From positions 148,412 to 212,411 of the forward strand of contig NZ_JASBQQ010000009.1 of NCBI RefSeq assembly GCF_029961185.1: a stretch of 64,000 bases of DNA, in the 5' to 3' direction. Positions 25,912-34,847 of this stretch are shown in pieces (position 1 is the stretch's first letter; the number at the start of each line of letters is the position of its first letter). The notes under the pieces are model-generated. The model searched no databases, was not told the DNA's origin, and saw nothing but the letters and a program-made list of their open reading frames with translations. Origin of the DNA: Albidovulum aestuarii. GTDB taxonomy: Bacteria > Pseudomonadota > Alphaproteobacteria > Rhodobacterales > Rhodobacteraceae. Both the position numbers and the translations under genes were made by a program.

Positions 25912-26598
25912 ATGAGCCTAAAGGACCAGAGCGAGAAGGTCACATGGCGCGACGGCGGCACGCCGGTGTCGTCCCTGTTCGACGACCCCTATTTCTCGCT
26001 CGCCGACGGTCTGGCCGAAACCCGGCATGTCTTTCTGGTCGGGAACCACCTGCCCGAGCGGTTCCGCGAAGGGTTCCGCATTGCCGAACTGGGCTTCGGC
26101 ACCGGGCTGAACCTTCTGGCAACGCTGATCGCGTGGTCCGGGGCCGGAATCAAGGGGCGGTTGTCCTATACGAGCTTCGAGGCGTTCCCGATGCCCGCCG
26201 ATGACATGGCGCGGGCACTTGCCACCTTCCCCGAACTACTGGAGACGGCAGAACCGCTTCTGGCCGCGTGGAAGGAGGGAAAGCGTCGCTTCGCCCTCGG
26301 AACCGTCGATGTCGAGGTGATCGTGGGCGACGCGCGTGCGACGCTGCCGGACTGGCGCGGCAAGGCCGATGCATGGTTCCTCGACGGTTTCTCACCCGCC
26401 AAGAACCCCGAACTGTGGTCCGAAGACCTGTTGGCTGAAGTGGCACGTCACTCTACGCCGGGCGGCACCTTCGCCACCTATACCGCCGCAGGTTTCGTGC
26501 GCCGGGGATTGCAGGCGGCGGGGTTTCAGGTAGAGCGGGCCAAAGGCTATGGGCACAAGCGGCATATGAGTCGCGGGATATTGGACGAGGCGCGATGA
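25912..26598 (+). CDS. mnmD: tRNA 5-methylaminomethyl-2-thiouridine methyltransferase domain protein (MnmD)
   Basis: A 228-residue SAM-dependent methyltransferase of the MnmD/MnmC2 family that methylates nm5s2U34 to mnm5s2U34. Diagnostic segments are SSLFDDPYFS near the N-terminus, AELGFGTGLN (SAM site) and AWFLDGFSPAKNPELW near the C-terminus. The ATG at 25912 has GAGGGG nine bases upstream. The stop overlaps the DMT transporter start by four bases (ATGA). Confidence 0.88.
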   Translation: MSLKDQSEKVTWRDGGTPVSSLFDDPYFSLADGLAETRHVFLVGNHLPERFREGFRIAELGFGTGLNLLATLIAWSGAGIKGRLSYTSFEAFPMPADDMARALATFPELLETAEPLLAAWKEGKRRFALGTVDVEVIVGDARATLPDWRGKADAWFLDGFSPAKNPELWSEDLLAEVARHSTPGGTFATYTAAGFVRRGLQAAGFQVERAKGYGHKRHMSRGILDEAR

Positions 26599-27467
26599 AC
26601 GACCAGAGCTTCCGCCTCGGCGCGATCCTGATGACCGCGACCAGCTTCGTCTTCGCCATGCAGGACGGCATCTCGCGCCATCTGGCGAGCGAATACAACG
26701 TCTACATGGTGGTGATGATCCGCTACTGGTTCTTCGCGATCTTCGTGATGACGGTCGCTTCGCGCAAGGCGGGGGGCATCCGGGCGGCGACGAAGACGCA
26801 TTTCCCCCTGATTCAGATCTTCCGGGGCGTGCTTCTGGCCGCCGAGATCTGCGTGATGGTGACCGCCTTCACGCTGCTTGGCCTTGTCGAAAGCCATGCT
26901 GTCTTTACCTCTTACCCGTTGCTTATCGCAGCCCTCTCCGGCCCGGTACTAGGCGAAAAGGTCGGCTGGCGACGCTGGACAGCGATTGGCATCGGCTTTG
27001 TCGGGATCCTGATCATCCTCGAACCCGGCTACCGCGTCTTTTCGCCGGAGGCGCTTGTACCGCTGATTGCCGCCCTAATGTTCGCGCTTTACGGGCTCCT
27101 GACCCGCTACGTTGCACGGAAGGACCGTTCATCCGTCAGCTTTTTCTGGACCGGTGTCACGGGCGCCGTCGTCATGACCGCCGTCGGGATGTTCCACTGG
27201 GAGCCTATGGTCCCGCGCGACTGGGCGTGGATGGCCTTGCTGTGCTGCACGGCGGCCGGGGCGCACTGGCTGATGATCCGCGCGCTGGAAGTGGCCGAGG
27301 CGAGCGCGATTCAGCCCTTCGCCTATCTGCAACTGGTCTTCGCCACGGCACTGGGCATGGCAGTCTTCGGCGAAGTGCTGGAGCCGAACGTGGCCATCGG
27401 CGCGGTTATCGTGGTGGGTGCGGGCCTCTTCACGCTCTGGCGTGCGCGGGTCAAGGCAACGCGCTGA
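26595..27467 (+). CDS. DMT-superfamily (EamA) transporter
   Basis: A 290-residue inner-membrane protein with about ten hydrophobic helices in two EamA repeats, ending in a short basic tail. The first helix pair contains MTATSFVFAMQDGISRHLAS, typical of RarD/RhaT-like drug/metabolite transporters. The ATGA overlap with mnmD indicates co-translation. Substrate unknown; metabolite export is the usual role. Confidence 0.85.
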   Translation: MNDQSFRLGAILMTATSFVFAMQDGISRHLASEYNVYMVVMIRYWFFAIFVMTVASRKAGGIRAATKTHFPLIQIFRGVLLAAEICVMVTAFTLLGLVESHAVFTSYPLLIAALSGPVLGEKVGWRRWTAIGIGFVGILIILEPGYRVFSPEALVPLIAALMFALYGLLTRYVARKDRSSVSFFWTGVTGAVVMTAVGMFHWEPMVPRDWAWMALLCCTAAGAHWLMIRALEVAEASAIQPFAYLQLVFATALGMAVFGEVLEPNVAIGAVIVVGAGLFTLWRARVKATR

Positions 27468-27551
27468 AGCACTGCATCTGGCGGCGGGGCACCAAGTGCG
27501 TCCGATGTTCAGACGCGGCCTGGCCGCAACTCAATTGCAAACGTCCTCGGG

Positions 27552-28439
27552 TCAGACAACGGCAAAATCGTCGATTGTGTAGCTTGCCGAAAGATCGACC
27601 GCTAAGGCCAGCTGCGCACCGACTATGTCATCGATCGAGTACCCAAGATCGGACAGGGCATCGAGTGTCATGTCCGAAAGGTAGTTGCCATTGGGATTGA
27701 ACACGGTCGTCATCAGTTCGTCGCCATACACCTCTTCGCTCCAGTGGCCGAGGCTGCCTTCGGTTTCAACCAGAGGGTTGCCGCCATTCGCATCGAGCGC
27801 ACCGCCGATATATTCGATGATCGTCTCACCATCTTTCGGATTGCGCGTGCTGAGGTCGGGGACAAACACCGGATCGGTGAGCAGATCGCGAACGCCTGGC
27901 ACGTCCCAGAGTGTTCCGAACCCCATCACATGCAGGATTTCATGAAGTGCGAGGTCGTCGAGCGTCCCGAGCGCCAGAAGGCTGTCAATGTCGTTCGAGT
28001 CGACGATGATCTCTCCTGTCACCGGCAATCCGTCTGGCGTCGTATTGTCGGATGATCGCACCGACGTCGGACGGCCCTGCGCCAGAGTGCCGCCAATAGT
28101 GTCGATATCACTGATCGAGACATTTATGACCAGGTCATCCACCGATCCGTCTTGTGTCAGGCCTGCAGTGACGAGTTGCGAAAGATAATCCGCCGCCGCC
28201 GCAAACGCGTTCATCAAGTCAACTGTCCAGCCGTCGCCAATAAAGTTGAGTTGAATGTTGAAATGATCCGTCGTGGTGTCGTCAACAGCACCGCTCGTAT
28301 AGGTGCCTGTGACGTCTGTATTGCCGCCTCCATTTCCGGGCGGTCCGCCGGGTTTTCCGCCGTTGCCGCCACGCGCGGCGTCCCAGTCGAATTGGAATTC
28401 TTCGTGAGATAATTCATGCGGCAAAAATGTTGGTTTCAC
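27552..28439 (-). CDS. Leishmanolysin-like zinc metalloprotease
   Basis: A 295-residue protein with a metzincin-type active site H166-E167-x2-H170 (LALHEILHVMGFG) and a probable third ligand H232 in GHWSEEVYGDELMT, the arrangement seen in leishmanolysin (M8)-like proteases. There is no N-terminal Sec signal. Residues 24-40 are a Gly/Pro/Asn linker. The sequence is Asp-rich and ends DDFAVV: an acidic residue followed by hydrophobic ones, like the extreme C-terminal secretion signal of type I-secreted proteases. No RTX nonapeptides are visible. A PrtD/PrtE-like type I system lies 5 kb away. Substrate unknown. Confidence 0.78.
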   Translation of the reverse strand: MKPTFLPHELSHEEFQFDWDAARGGNGGKPGGPPGNGGGNTDVTGTYTSGAVDDTTTDHFNIQLNFIGDGWTVDLMNAFAAAADYLSQLVTAGLTQDGSVDDLVINVSISDIDTIGGTLAQGRPTSVRSSDNTTPDGLPVTGEIIVDSNDIDSLLALGTLDDLALHEILHVMGFGTLWDVPGVRDLLTDPVFVPDLSTRNPKDGETIIEYIGGALDANGGNPLVETEGSLGHWSEEVYGDELMTTVFNPNGNYLSDMTLDALSDLGYSIDDIVGAQLALAVDLSASYTIDDFAVV

Positions 28440-28682
28440 CGGTTTGTCCCTCCATCACGAACAATGCTTTGCGGGTTCGTTCACTTATCGCGGAATACTG
28501 ACACAGATCGGTTTTAAACGATGTGCGAAAACCGAATGCGCAGATTATTCACTCAATTACGTCGATAAAATGACGATTACCGCGCCGTTGTTTCCTGCAT
28601 GGATACAGACGCGTTTCGGATGATTAAAACATCCGTCGCGACGTGGATAACAACGCTGAGTGTGGATTTCGGGCCGAAAACG

Positions 28683-30623
28683 TCAACGCCCCTTGAGCTC
28701 CTCAGTGAAACTGAGCGGTCCTGTCTGTCCCGTCAGACGCGCACGATAGATCGGCAGGCTTTCGGCCACGCGCATCACATAGGTCTGGGTCTCGCGGAAG
28801 GGGATCGCCTCGATCCAGTCGATCGGGTCAACACCTTCTGCGCGGGGATCGCCCAGTTCCGAGATCCAGCGCCGCGAGCGACCCGGCCCGGCATTGTAGC
28901 CGACCGCCACCAAGAGCGGCGAATTGCCGAACTCGTCCACCAATTGGTCCAGATAGGCCGCCCCCAGCCGCGCATTGTACTGCCAGTCCGTCGTCAGCTT
29001 CGACTTCTCGTAGCTGACGCCGATCTTCTTGGCCATCATCTCTGCCGTCCCGGGCATCACCTGCATCAGCCCCCGCGCCCCGGCATGCGAGATGACGCGG
29101 TGATTGAACTCGCTTTCCCGCCTAGCAATCGACAGCGCCAATTCCGGTCGCACCGGCAGGTCCAACCCCGAAAGCGCGGGCACCGGGAAATAGGCCGTGG
29201 GCCAGATCACGCCTTTTTCGGCCGCAGCCTTGGCGAGAGACAGCGCCACATAGGGTTCCTTTGCCTCGACCGCCATTCCGGCGAGCGCACCGATCTCATA
29301 GCCCGAAAGCCCCTCGCCCAGATGCAACAGGAAGCGGGCGGCGAGCGTTTCATCGCCCGCCGCCATCAATTCCCGCGCGGCCAGCAGGACCGAAGACTGC
29401 GCGAAAGGCTGGCTGCGCCAGTCCGGATAGGCCTCGCCCCCCGCCATCGCGGGCGACAGCGGCAGGCCGACCTTTTCGGCCGATAGTAGCCCGTAGAAAG
29501 CCGTCGGATAACGCGCGCCTTCGGCATAGGCGGCCTGTGCCTCGCCCGGCATTCCCAGTTTCTCATAGGCGCGGCCGCGCCAGTATCCGGCGCGCGACAG
29601 GCTGATCGGGCCATTCACGGCCCGCTGGAACCGGTCGAAATGGGCAAGCGCGGTTTTTGCATCGCCGAGCTTGCGCAGGGCAATGTAACCCGCGAGCCAT
29701 TCCAGATCGGCGTAGTCCGAACCCGATCTCAGATGGTGCTCCGCCGCCATCCGGTAGGCGCGCCGCGCGTCGCCCTCGCGCATTTCCTTGCGGGCCAGAC
29801 GTCGGCGCCAGTCAGCCCATTGATCCGGATCGCCAAGGGCTTCGGCACTGACCGACCGTTCCAGAAGAAGTTCATCGGCGCTGTCATAAAGGTCCTTGCG
29901 GATGCGCCAGCGGAACCGGTCATAGGCCAGCCCGCCTGAATTCACTGCCGTTTCCGGCAGCTTTGCAATCAGCCCGTCCACGCCGGGATCGCTGGCCTGA
30001 AGGGCGATACGTGCCTCGGCCAGCGCGCGGGTATAGGCGCTGTTCAGGGGCAGCATGCGGCGGGCATCGGCGACCTTGCCCTCGCGCAGAAGCATGGCAG
30101 TGCGGCCATCGTGATGGTCTTTCAGGATCGTGGCGTGGCGGGCGACGAAAAGGTCATGTTCGGCCCCGCTCAGCGAGAGCGTCCGCCAGGCGCGCACCGC
30201 TTCCTCGGCCGCGGCCTGGCCCTGACCACGCGCCTGATGGGCGGCGATCAGCGCGAGGCTGCCCATCCCGGTCTGCGGTTTCAAAGCCGAAAAATAACTT
30301 ATGATCGCATCGGCAGAGGTGTCAGCGGTGATGGCGCCCTCGCCCCTTTGCCGCAGAAACGGTAGTCCCGGCCAGTCGGGGTAACTCTGAAGGAACGTGA
30401 CATATTCGCCGAACGCTCCGTTGCCGTCGCGCAAGCGTTCCCAGTCGATCACCGCTGCGGCCAGAGGCCCGGCCCTGCGGGCCTGCGCCACCGCCGAAAC
30501 CCAGTCGCGCTGGTCGGCGGCGGCAAGCGCCGCGCGGAACCCCGCCGGATCATCGGCACGGGCCGTCACGGGCAGAAGGAGGGCCAGCGCAAAGGGCGCG
30601 GCACGCAGGGCATTGCGGATCAT
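28683..30623 (-). CDS. slt: Soluble lytic murein transglycosylase
   Basis: A 646-residue periplasmic enzyme that cleaves the MurNAc-GlcNAc bond with anhydro product formation. A Sec signal peptide starts at the ATG 30623 ([23 protein letters not shown]). A long alpha-superhelical region follows, and the C-terminal SLT domain carries the catalytic Glu in [25 protein letters not shown]. The longer open frame upstream of 30623 is promoter sequence. Divergent from dapA. Confidence 0.92.
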   Translation of the reverse strand: MIRNALRAAPFALALLLPVTARADDPAGFRAALAAADQRDWVSAVAQARRAGPLAAAVIDWERLRDGNGAFGEYVTFLQSYPDWPGLPFLRQRGEGAITADTSADAIISYFSALKPQTGMGSLALIAAHQARGQGQAAAEEAVRAWRTLSLSGAEHDLFVARHATILKDHHDGRTAMLLREGKVADARRMLPLNSAYTRALAEARIALQASDPGVDGLIAKLPETAVNSGGLAYDRFRWRIRKDLYDSADELLLERSVSAEALGDPDQWADWRRRLARKEMREGDARRAYRMAAEHHLRSGSDYADLEWLAGYIALRKLGDAKTALAHFDRFQRAVNGPISLSRAGYWRGRAYEKLGMPGEAQAAYAEGARYPTAFYGLLSAEKVGLPLSPAMAGGEAYPDWRSQPFAQSSVLLAARELMAAGDETLAARFLLHLGEGLSGYEIGALAGMAVEAKEPYVALSLAKAAAEKGVIWPTAYFPVPALSGLDLPVRPELALSIARRESEFNHRVISHAGARGLMQVMPGTAEMMAKKIGVSYEKSKLTTDWQYNARLGAAYLDQLVDEFGNSPLLVAVGYNAGPGRSRRWISELGDPRAEGVDPIDWIEAIPFRETQTYVMRVAESLPIYRARLTGQTGPLSFTEELKGR

Positions 30624-30772
30624 GTTTATCACTGCTTCGATTGGTTTTTTCCAAGGATATGGGCCCCCGCCCGCCCCCGCAACACACAAACTTGGCAACG
30701 GCAGACAATCGCTATAGGTTCCGCGCGATTTCAACCGGGCGAGTCTCGCCCGCCACACCAAAGGAGCGTGTC

Positions 30773-31648
30773 ATGTTCAAAGGGTCCTTCCCAGCCCTCG
30801 TCACGCCGTTCAAGAACGGCGAGCTGGATCTGGACACGCTCAAGAAACTCGTCGAATGGCATATCGCCGAAGGCAGCCACGGGCTTGTCCCCGTCGGCAC
30901 GACCGGTGAAAGCCCGACGCTTTCCCATGAAGAGCATATCCGGGTGATCGAAGAGGTGGTCAAGGCCGCCGCTGGCCGGATCCCGGTGATCGCCGGGGCC
31001 GGGTCGAACTCGACCGAGGAAGGGATCGAACTGATCCGCGGGGCAGAGAAGGCCGGCGCGGATGCGGCGCTTGTCGTGACGCCCTATTACAACAAGCCCA
31101 CGCAGCGCGGGCTTTACGCGCATTTCAAGGCGATGCACGACGCGTGTACCCTGCCGATCATCATCTACAATATCCCCGGCCGGTCGGTCGTGGATATGAG
31201 CCCCGAGACGATGGGAGAACTGGCAAAACTGCCGCGTATCGTCGGGGTCAAGGACGCGACCGGCAAGATCGAGCGGGTGAGCCAGCAGCGCGCGCTCTGC
31301 GGCCGCGATTTCATCCAGTTGTCGGGCGAGGATGCGACCGCTCTTGGCTTCAATGCCCATGGCGGAGTCGGCTGCATCTCGGTCACCGCCAACGTCGCGC
31401 CGAAACTCTGCGCCGAGTTCCAGGAAGCGACGCTGGCGGGGGACTACGCCACCGCGCTTGCCTATCAGGACCGGCTGATGCCGCTGCATGAGGCGATCTT
31501 TATCGAGCCGGGCCTTGCGGGCGCGAAATACGGGCTGTCGCAGCTTGGTCTGTGCAACGAAGACGTGCGCATGCCGCTGACCACGCTCCTGCCCGAGACC
31601 AAGGCCAAGATCGACGCAGCCATGCGTCATGCCGGGCTGGTGAACTGA
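30773..31648 (+). CDS. dapA: 4-hydroxy-tetrahydrodipicolinate synthase
   Basis: DapA condenses pyruvate with aspartate semialdehyde, the first step of the lysine/meso-diaminopimelate branch. The 291-residue (beta/alpha)8 enzyme has the T43-T44 hydroxyls (VGTTGE), Y132 (IIIYNIPGR) and the Schiff-base lysine K160 (GVKDATG). AAGGAG precedes the ATG. Its divergence from a murein transglycosylase places two cell-wall genes head to head. Confidence 0.95.
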   Translation: MFKGSFPALVTPFKNGELDLDTLKKLVEWHIAEGSHGLVPVGTTGESPTLSHEEHIRVIEEVVKAAAGRIPVIAGAGSNSTEEGIELIRGAEKAGADAALVVTPYYNKPTQRGLYAHFKAMHDACTLPIIIYNIPGRSVVDMSPETMGELAKLPRIVGVKDATGKIERVSQQRALCGRDFIQLSGEDATALGFNAHGGVGCISVTANVAPKLCAEFQEATLAGDYATALAYQDRLMPLHEAIFIEPGLAGAKYGLSQLGLCNEDVRMPLTTLLPETKAKIDAAMRHAGLVN

Positions 31649-31668
31649 TCCAATGCTTGCGGACGGTC

Positions 31669-31688
31669 GGGCGGGTCTCAACCCGCCC
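31669..31688. repeat. Inverted repeat after dapA
   Basis: GGGCGGGT (31669-31676) and ACCCGCCC (31681-31688) are perfect 8-bp arms around CTCA, 20 bases after the dapA stop. There is no T-run. It resembles the GTAAGGTGGGTT palindrome before smc in its GGGT...ACCC core and may be a dapA transcript end or a member of the same repeat class. Confidence 0.6.
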
Positions 31689-31885
31689 ATCCTGAATACC
31701 CTCCCGCTTACCGGGCGCGAGACGTGATTTTCGGACACAGCACCGCAGCCCGGTTCATGGGCTACAAGACACTGTTTCAATTGCACGAATATCTGTAGGC
31801 TGCGGCTCGGCCCGGCTTCTTACCTGCCGCCCTGACACGCGGGCGGGGAACCGGTCTGTCCAAACCGTCCCGCAAGAGGCCTGCC

Positions 31886-33538
31886 ATGACACCCGACCTG
31901 ATCCTTACGAATGCACGTATCCTGACGATGAACCCGGCCTGTCCCCGCGCCGAGGCGGTTGCCGTTTCCGATGGCCGCATCATCGCAGTGGGAAACCGTG
32001 CCGAAATCGAGAGGATGGCGCTTACGGATACCGAGGTCATCGATTGCGGCGGATCCACGCTTCTGCCGGGTTTCTTCGAAAGTCACCTGCACCTTTTCTT
32101 CGGCGGCGCTGAACTCGCTCATCTGCAACTGACGCATGTGGAAGGCGAGGATGCGCTCGCGCGGGCGTTCCATGCCTTCGCGGCGGCCAATCCCGATGCC
32201 CCTCTTCTGATGGCGCAGGGCGGGCATTACGCGATCCTCGACCATCCGATGACCCGCCATGACCTTGACCGGATCATCCCTGACCGCCCCATCGCCATCT
32301 GCGCGCATGACCATCACACGGTCTGGGCCAACACCGCCGCGCTTCGGGTCGCGGGTATCCTTGAGGGCGCGGAGATGCCCCACGGGCACGAGGTGGTGAT
32401 GGGCGAGGACGGCCTTGCCACCGGCGAACTCAGGGAGTTTGAGGCGTTCGGCCCGGTCATCGCCATCGGCGGCGAAAAGCGCCCCAATCTCGGCATCGCG
32501 ACGGGCGAAGAACCCTCGCCCTGGCCCACCGAAGCCGAACAAGCCATCGACCGCGCCAAGATCGCCAATGGCCTCGCCCACGCGGCGAAGCACGGCATCA
32601 CCTCAATGGTGAACATGGACGGCAATCATTATACACTTGACCTGCTCAGGGGGTTGCAGGCCGAGGGCAAGCTGACCGCCCGGGTCAAGGTGCCGTTCCA
32701 TTTCAAGCCGAATATGGACCTTACGGCGCTCGATCGTGCCGATGCGATGACCCGCGACTTTGATGACGACTGGCTGACCTCGGGTTTCGTCAAGATGTTC
32801 ATGGACGGGGTGATCGATTCAGGCACCGCCTTCCGGCTCGATTCCTACCCCGGACGGCCCGGCTACCACTCCGAACCGCTGTTCCCCGGCCCGCGATTCA
32901 ATGAGATCGCGACCGAAATTGACCGCCGAGGCCTGCAGATCGCCGTCCACGCGATCGGCGACGGCGCAGTCCGAACCACGATTAACGGCTACGAGGCCGC
33001 ACAAAAAGCCAATGGAAAGCGCGACAGCCGCCACCGGATCGAGCATATTGAGATGATTGACCCGTCTGATATTCCTCGCCTCGACGCACTCGGCATCACC
33101 GCCTCGCTGCAACCGCCTCACGCACCCGGGGCGATGGATTTCGCGATGTTCCCAACGCTCGACGTCATTGGCCGCACACGTTGGAATGACATCTACCTCT
33201 GCCGCACACTGGCCGAGGCCGGCGCTCCCCTGGCATTCGCCTCGGATTGGCCGGTCACCGACATATCGGTGATGCGCGGCATCGGCGCGGCCCTGAACCG
33301 GCCCGCCTTCGAGGGTGCAGAGGATCAGCGCGTTCCCCTGATGCAGGTACTGCACGCCTACACCGCAGGCGGTGCCTGGGCCGCGCATCGTGAGCATGTG
33401 ACCGGTACGCTGAAAACCGGCCTCGCCGCCGATATCGTCGTTCTGTCCGGCGATATAGAGACGACCGCACCAGATAAGGTCAGCGCGATGGAGATTAGGC
33501 TGACGATCTGCGGCGGCCGGATAACATATCGCGGGTGA
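31886..33538 (+). CDS. Amidohydrolase family protein (YtcJ-like)
   Basis: A 550-residue metal-dependent amidohydrolase of the YtcJ/AepA type (Amidohydro_3). The N-terminal ESHLHLFFGG carries the first metal-binding HxH, a further segment HRIEHIEMIDPSDI supplies later ligands, and FASDWPVTDI carries the catalytic Asp. The ends form the usual beta-sandwich (ILTNARILTMNP at the start, ADIVVLSGD at the end). Substrate unknown; these enzymes hydrolyse amides, carbamates or N-acyl amino acids. It stands alone, 237 bp after dapA, with no clear operon partner. Confidence 0.85.
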   Translation: MTPDLILTNARILTMNPACPRAEAVAVSDGRIIAVGNRAEIERMALTDTEVIDCGGSTLLPGFFESHLHLFFGGAELAHLQLTHVEGEDALARAFHAFAAANPDAPLLMAQGGHYAILDHPMTRHDLDRIIPDRPIAICAHDHHTVWANTAALRVAGILEGAEMPHGHEVVMGEDGLATGELREFEAFGPVIAIGGEKRPNLGIATGEEPSPWPTEAEQAIDRAKIANGLAHAAKHGITSMVNMDGNHYTLDLLRGLQAEGKLTARVKVPFHFKPNMDLTALDRADAMTRDFDDDWLTSGFVKMFMDGVIDSGTAFRLDSYPGRPGYHSEPLFPGPRFNEIATEIDRRGLQIAVHAIGDGAVRTTINGYEAAQKANGKRDSRHRIEHIEMIDPSDIPRLDALGITASLQPPHAPGAMDFAMFPTLDVIGRTRWNDIYLCRTLAEAGAPLAFASDWPVTDISVMRGIGAALNRPAFEGAEDQRVPLMQVLHAYTAGGAWAAHREHVTGTLKTGLAADIVVLSGDIETTAPDKVSAMEIRLTICGGRITYRG

Positions 33539-33554
33539 CTAACTGTCGTAGAGT

Positions 33555-34847
33555 TCAGCTTTCGCGGAAGGCGCGGTTGAAATACTCCGCGAGCGGCTTG
33601 ATGAGATAGGCCAAGGGCGTGCGGTCGCCGGTGCGGATGAAAACCTCGACCGGCATTCCCGGGATGATCGCCTGACCGGCAAGCTTGTCGAGCTCGTGAG
33701 GTTCCAGCACGACCTCGGTCCGGTAGTAGCTGAGCTGGCTCGCCTCGTCGGTCAGCGCGTCGGCCGAGATACGGGCGACCTGACCGAAAAGCTCGGGCGT
33801 CGTGCGGCTGTCGAAGGCCGAGAAGCGCAGCGTCACTTCCTGCCCGATTTGTATCTCGTCCACGTTGATTGGCGATACGCGGGCGGCGATCACCAGCGGC
33901 CGGTCCTGCGGCACGAGGAAAAGAACCGGATCGGCGGCGCGGATGACCGAGCGTGGGGTGGTCACCTGAAGCGCATGGACGATGCCCGAGACCGGCGCGC
34001 GGATCTCCAGCCGGTCGATCTGTTCGATCAGGGAACGGCGGCGTTCGGCAAGTTCCAGTTCGCGGTAACCCAGATCGCGAAGCTGGCTGTTTGCCTCTTC
34101 CCGCCGTGTGCTGCCGCGCTTCAAAATCTCGATGTCGATTTCTGTGACCTTGCCCTCGGCCTCAGCCTTGGCGGCGTCAAGCTCCCCCGCCGTTCCGGCA
34201 AGCCGCGCCTTTTCGCGTTCCAGCGCAAGCACCCGACCGGCCTGGGTCAGCCCCCGGTCCAGCAGCGTTTGAAGGTCGGCCAGTTCCTCGCCGATCAGGC
34301 GCAGCTGGTCGTCGGCCGAGGCCCGCTGGGCAGCAATCCCCTCGATCTGATTGGCGATCTGGCCACGGCGGCGCTGAAGCTGGTCGATCTCGTTTGCCTC
34401 GGTCTCGCGCCGCGATGCAAAGAGCCTTTCCTGACCTTTCATCAGCGCTGCTATCTCGGATCGTTCGGCGCTGGTTTTCCGCAGCTCCTCAGGGAAGGCG
34501 ATGGTCTCGGTGTCGTCGCGTTCGGCCTCCAGCCGTCCGCGTCGGGCGAGGATCTCGAAAAACTGGCCTTCGACGATGGTAAGTTCCGACCGAAGGAGCG
34601 TGCCGTCGAGACGCAGGAGCGGCGCGCCGGCCGCCACCAGATCGCCGTCCTTGACGAGGATTTCTGCGACCACGCCGCCATCGGGATGCTGGACAACCTG
34701 ACGGTTCTGCTCCACCTCCACCTGACCGCCGGCGACAACGGCACCGGCGATCTCGGTCGTCACCGACCAGAGGCCGAAACCGCCGATCAGGAGGGCGAGT
34801 GCCACGCCACCAAGCAAAAGCGGGCCGCGAACCGATGGCGTCGTCAT
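33555..34847 (-). CDS. Type I secretion membrane-fusion (HlyD/PrtE-like) protein
   Basis: A 430-residue adaptor that links an inner-membrane ABC exporter to a TolC-type outer-membrane channel. It has one N-terminal membrane helix (LLLGGVALALLIGGFGLWSV), a biotinyl-lipoyl half (QHPDGGVVAEILVKDGDLVAAGAPLLRLD), a long coiled-coil hairpin (about residues 90-270) and the second lipoyl half with RAPVSGIV. The start codon overlaps the ABC gene's stop (ATGA), so both come from one message. No TolC gene is in this window. Confidence 0.9.
   Translation of the reverse strand: MTTPSVRGPLLLGGVALALLIGGFGLWSVTTEIAGAVVAGGQVEVEQNRQVVQHPDGGVVAEILVKDGDLVAAGAPLLRLDGTLLRSELTIVEGQFFEILARRGRLEAERDDTETIAFPEELRKTSAERSEIAALMKGQERLFASRRETEANEIDQLQRRRGQIANQIEGIAAQRASADDQLRLIGEELADLQTLLDRGLTQAGRVLALEREKARLAGTAGELDAAKAEAEGKVTEIDIEILKRGSTRREEANSQLRDLGYRELELAERRRSLIEQIDRLEIRAPVSGIVHALQVTTPRSVIRAADPVLFLVPQDRPLVIAARVSPINVDEIQIGQEVTLRFSAFDSRTTPELFGQVARISADALTDEASQLSYYRTEVVLEPHELDKLAGQAIIPGMPVEVFIRTGDRTPLAYLIKPLAEYFNRAFRES

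Noticed and set aside
27552..28439. RTX repeats in the leishmanolysin-like protease
   Set aside because: Asp/Gly content is high, but no GGxGxDxUx nonapeptide tandem is visible.
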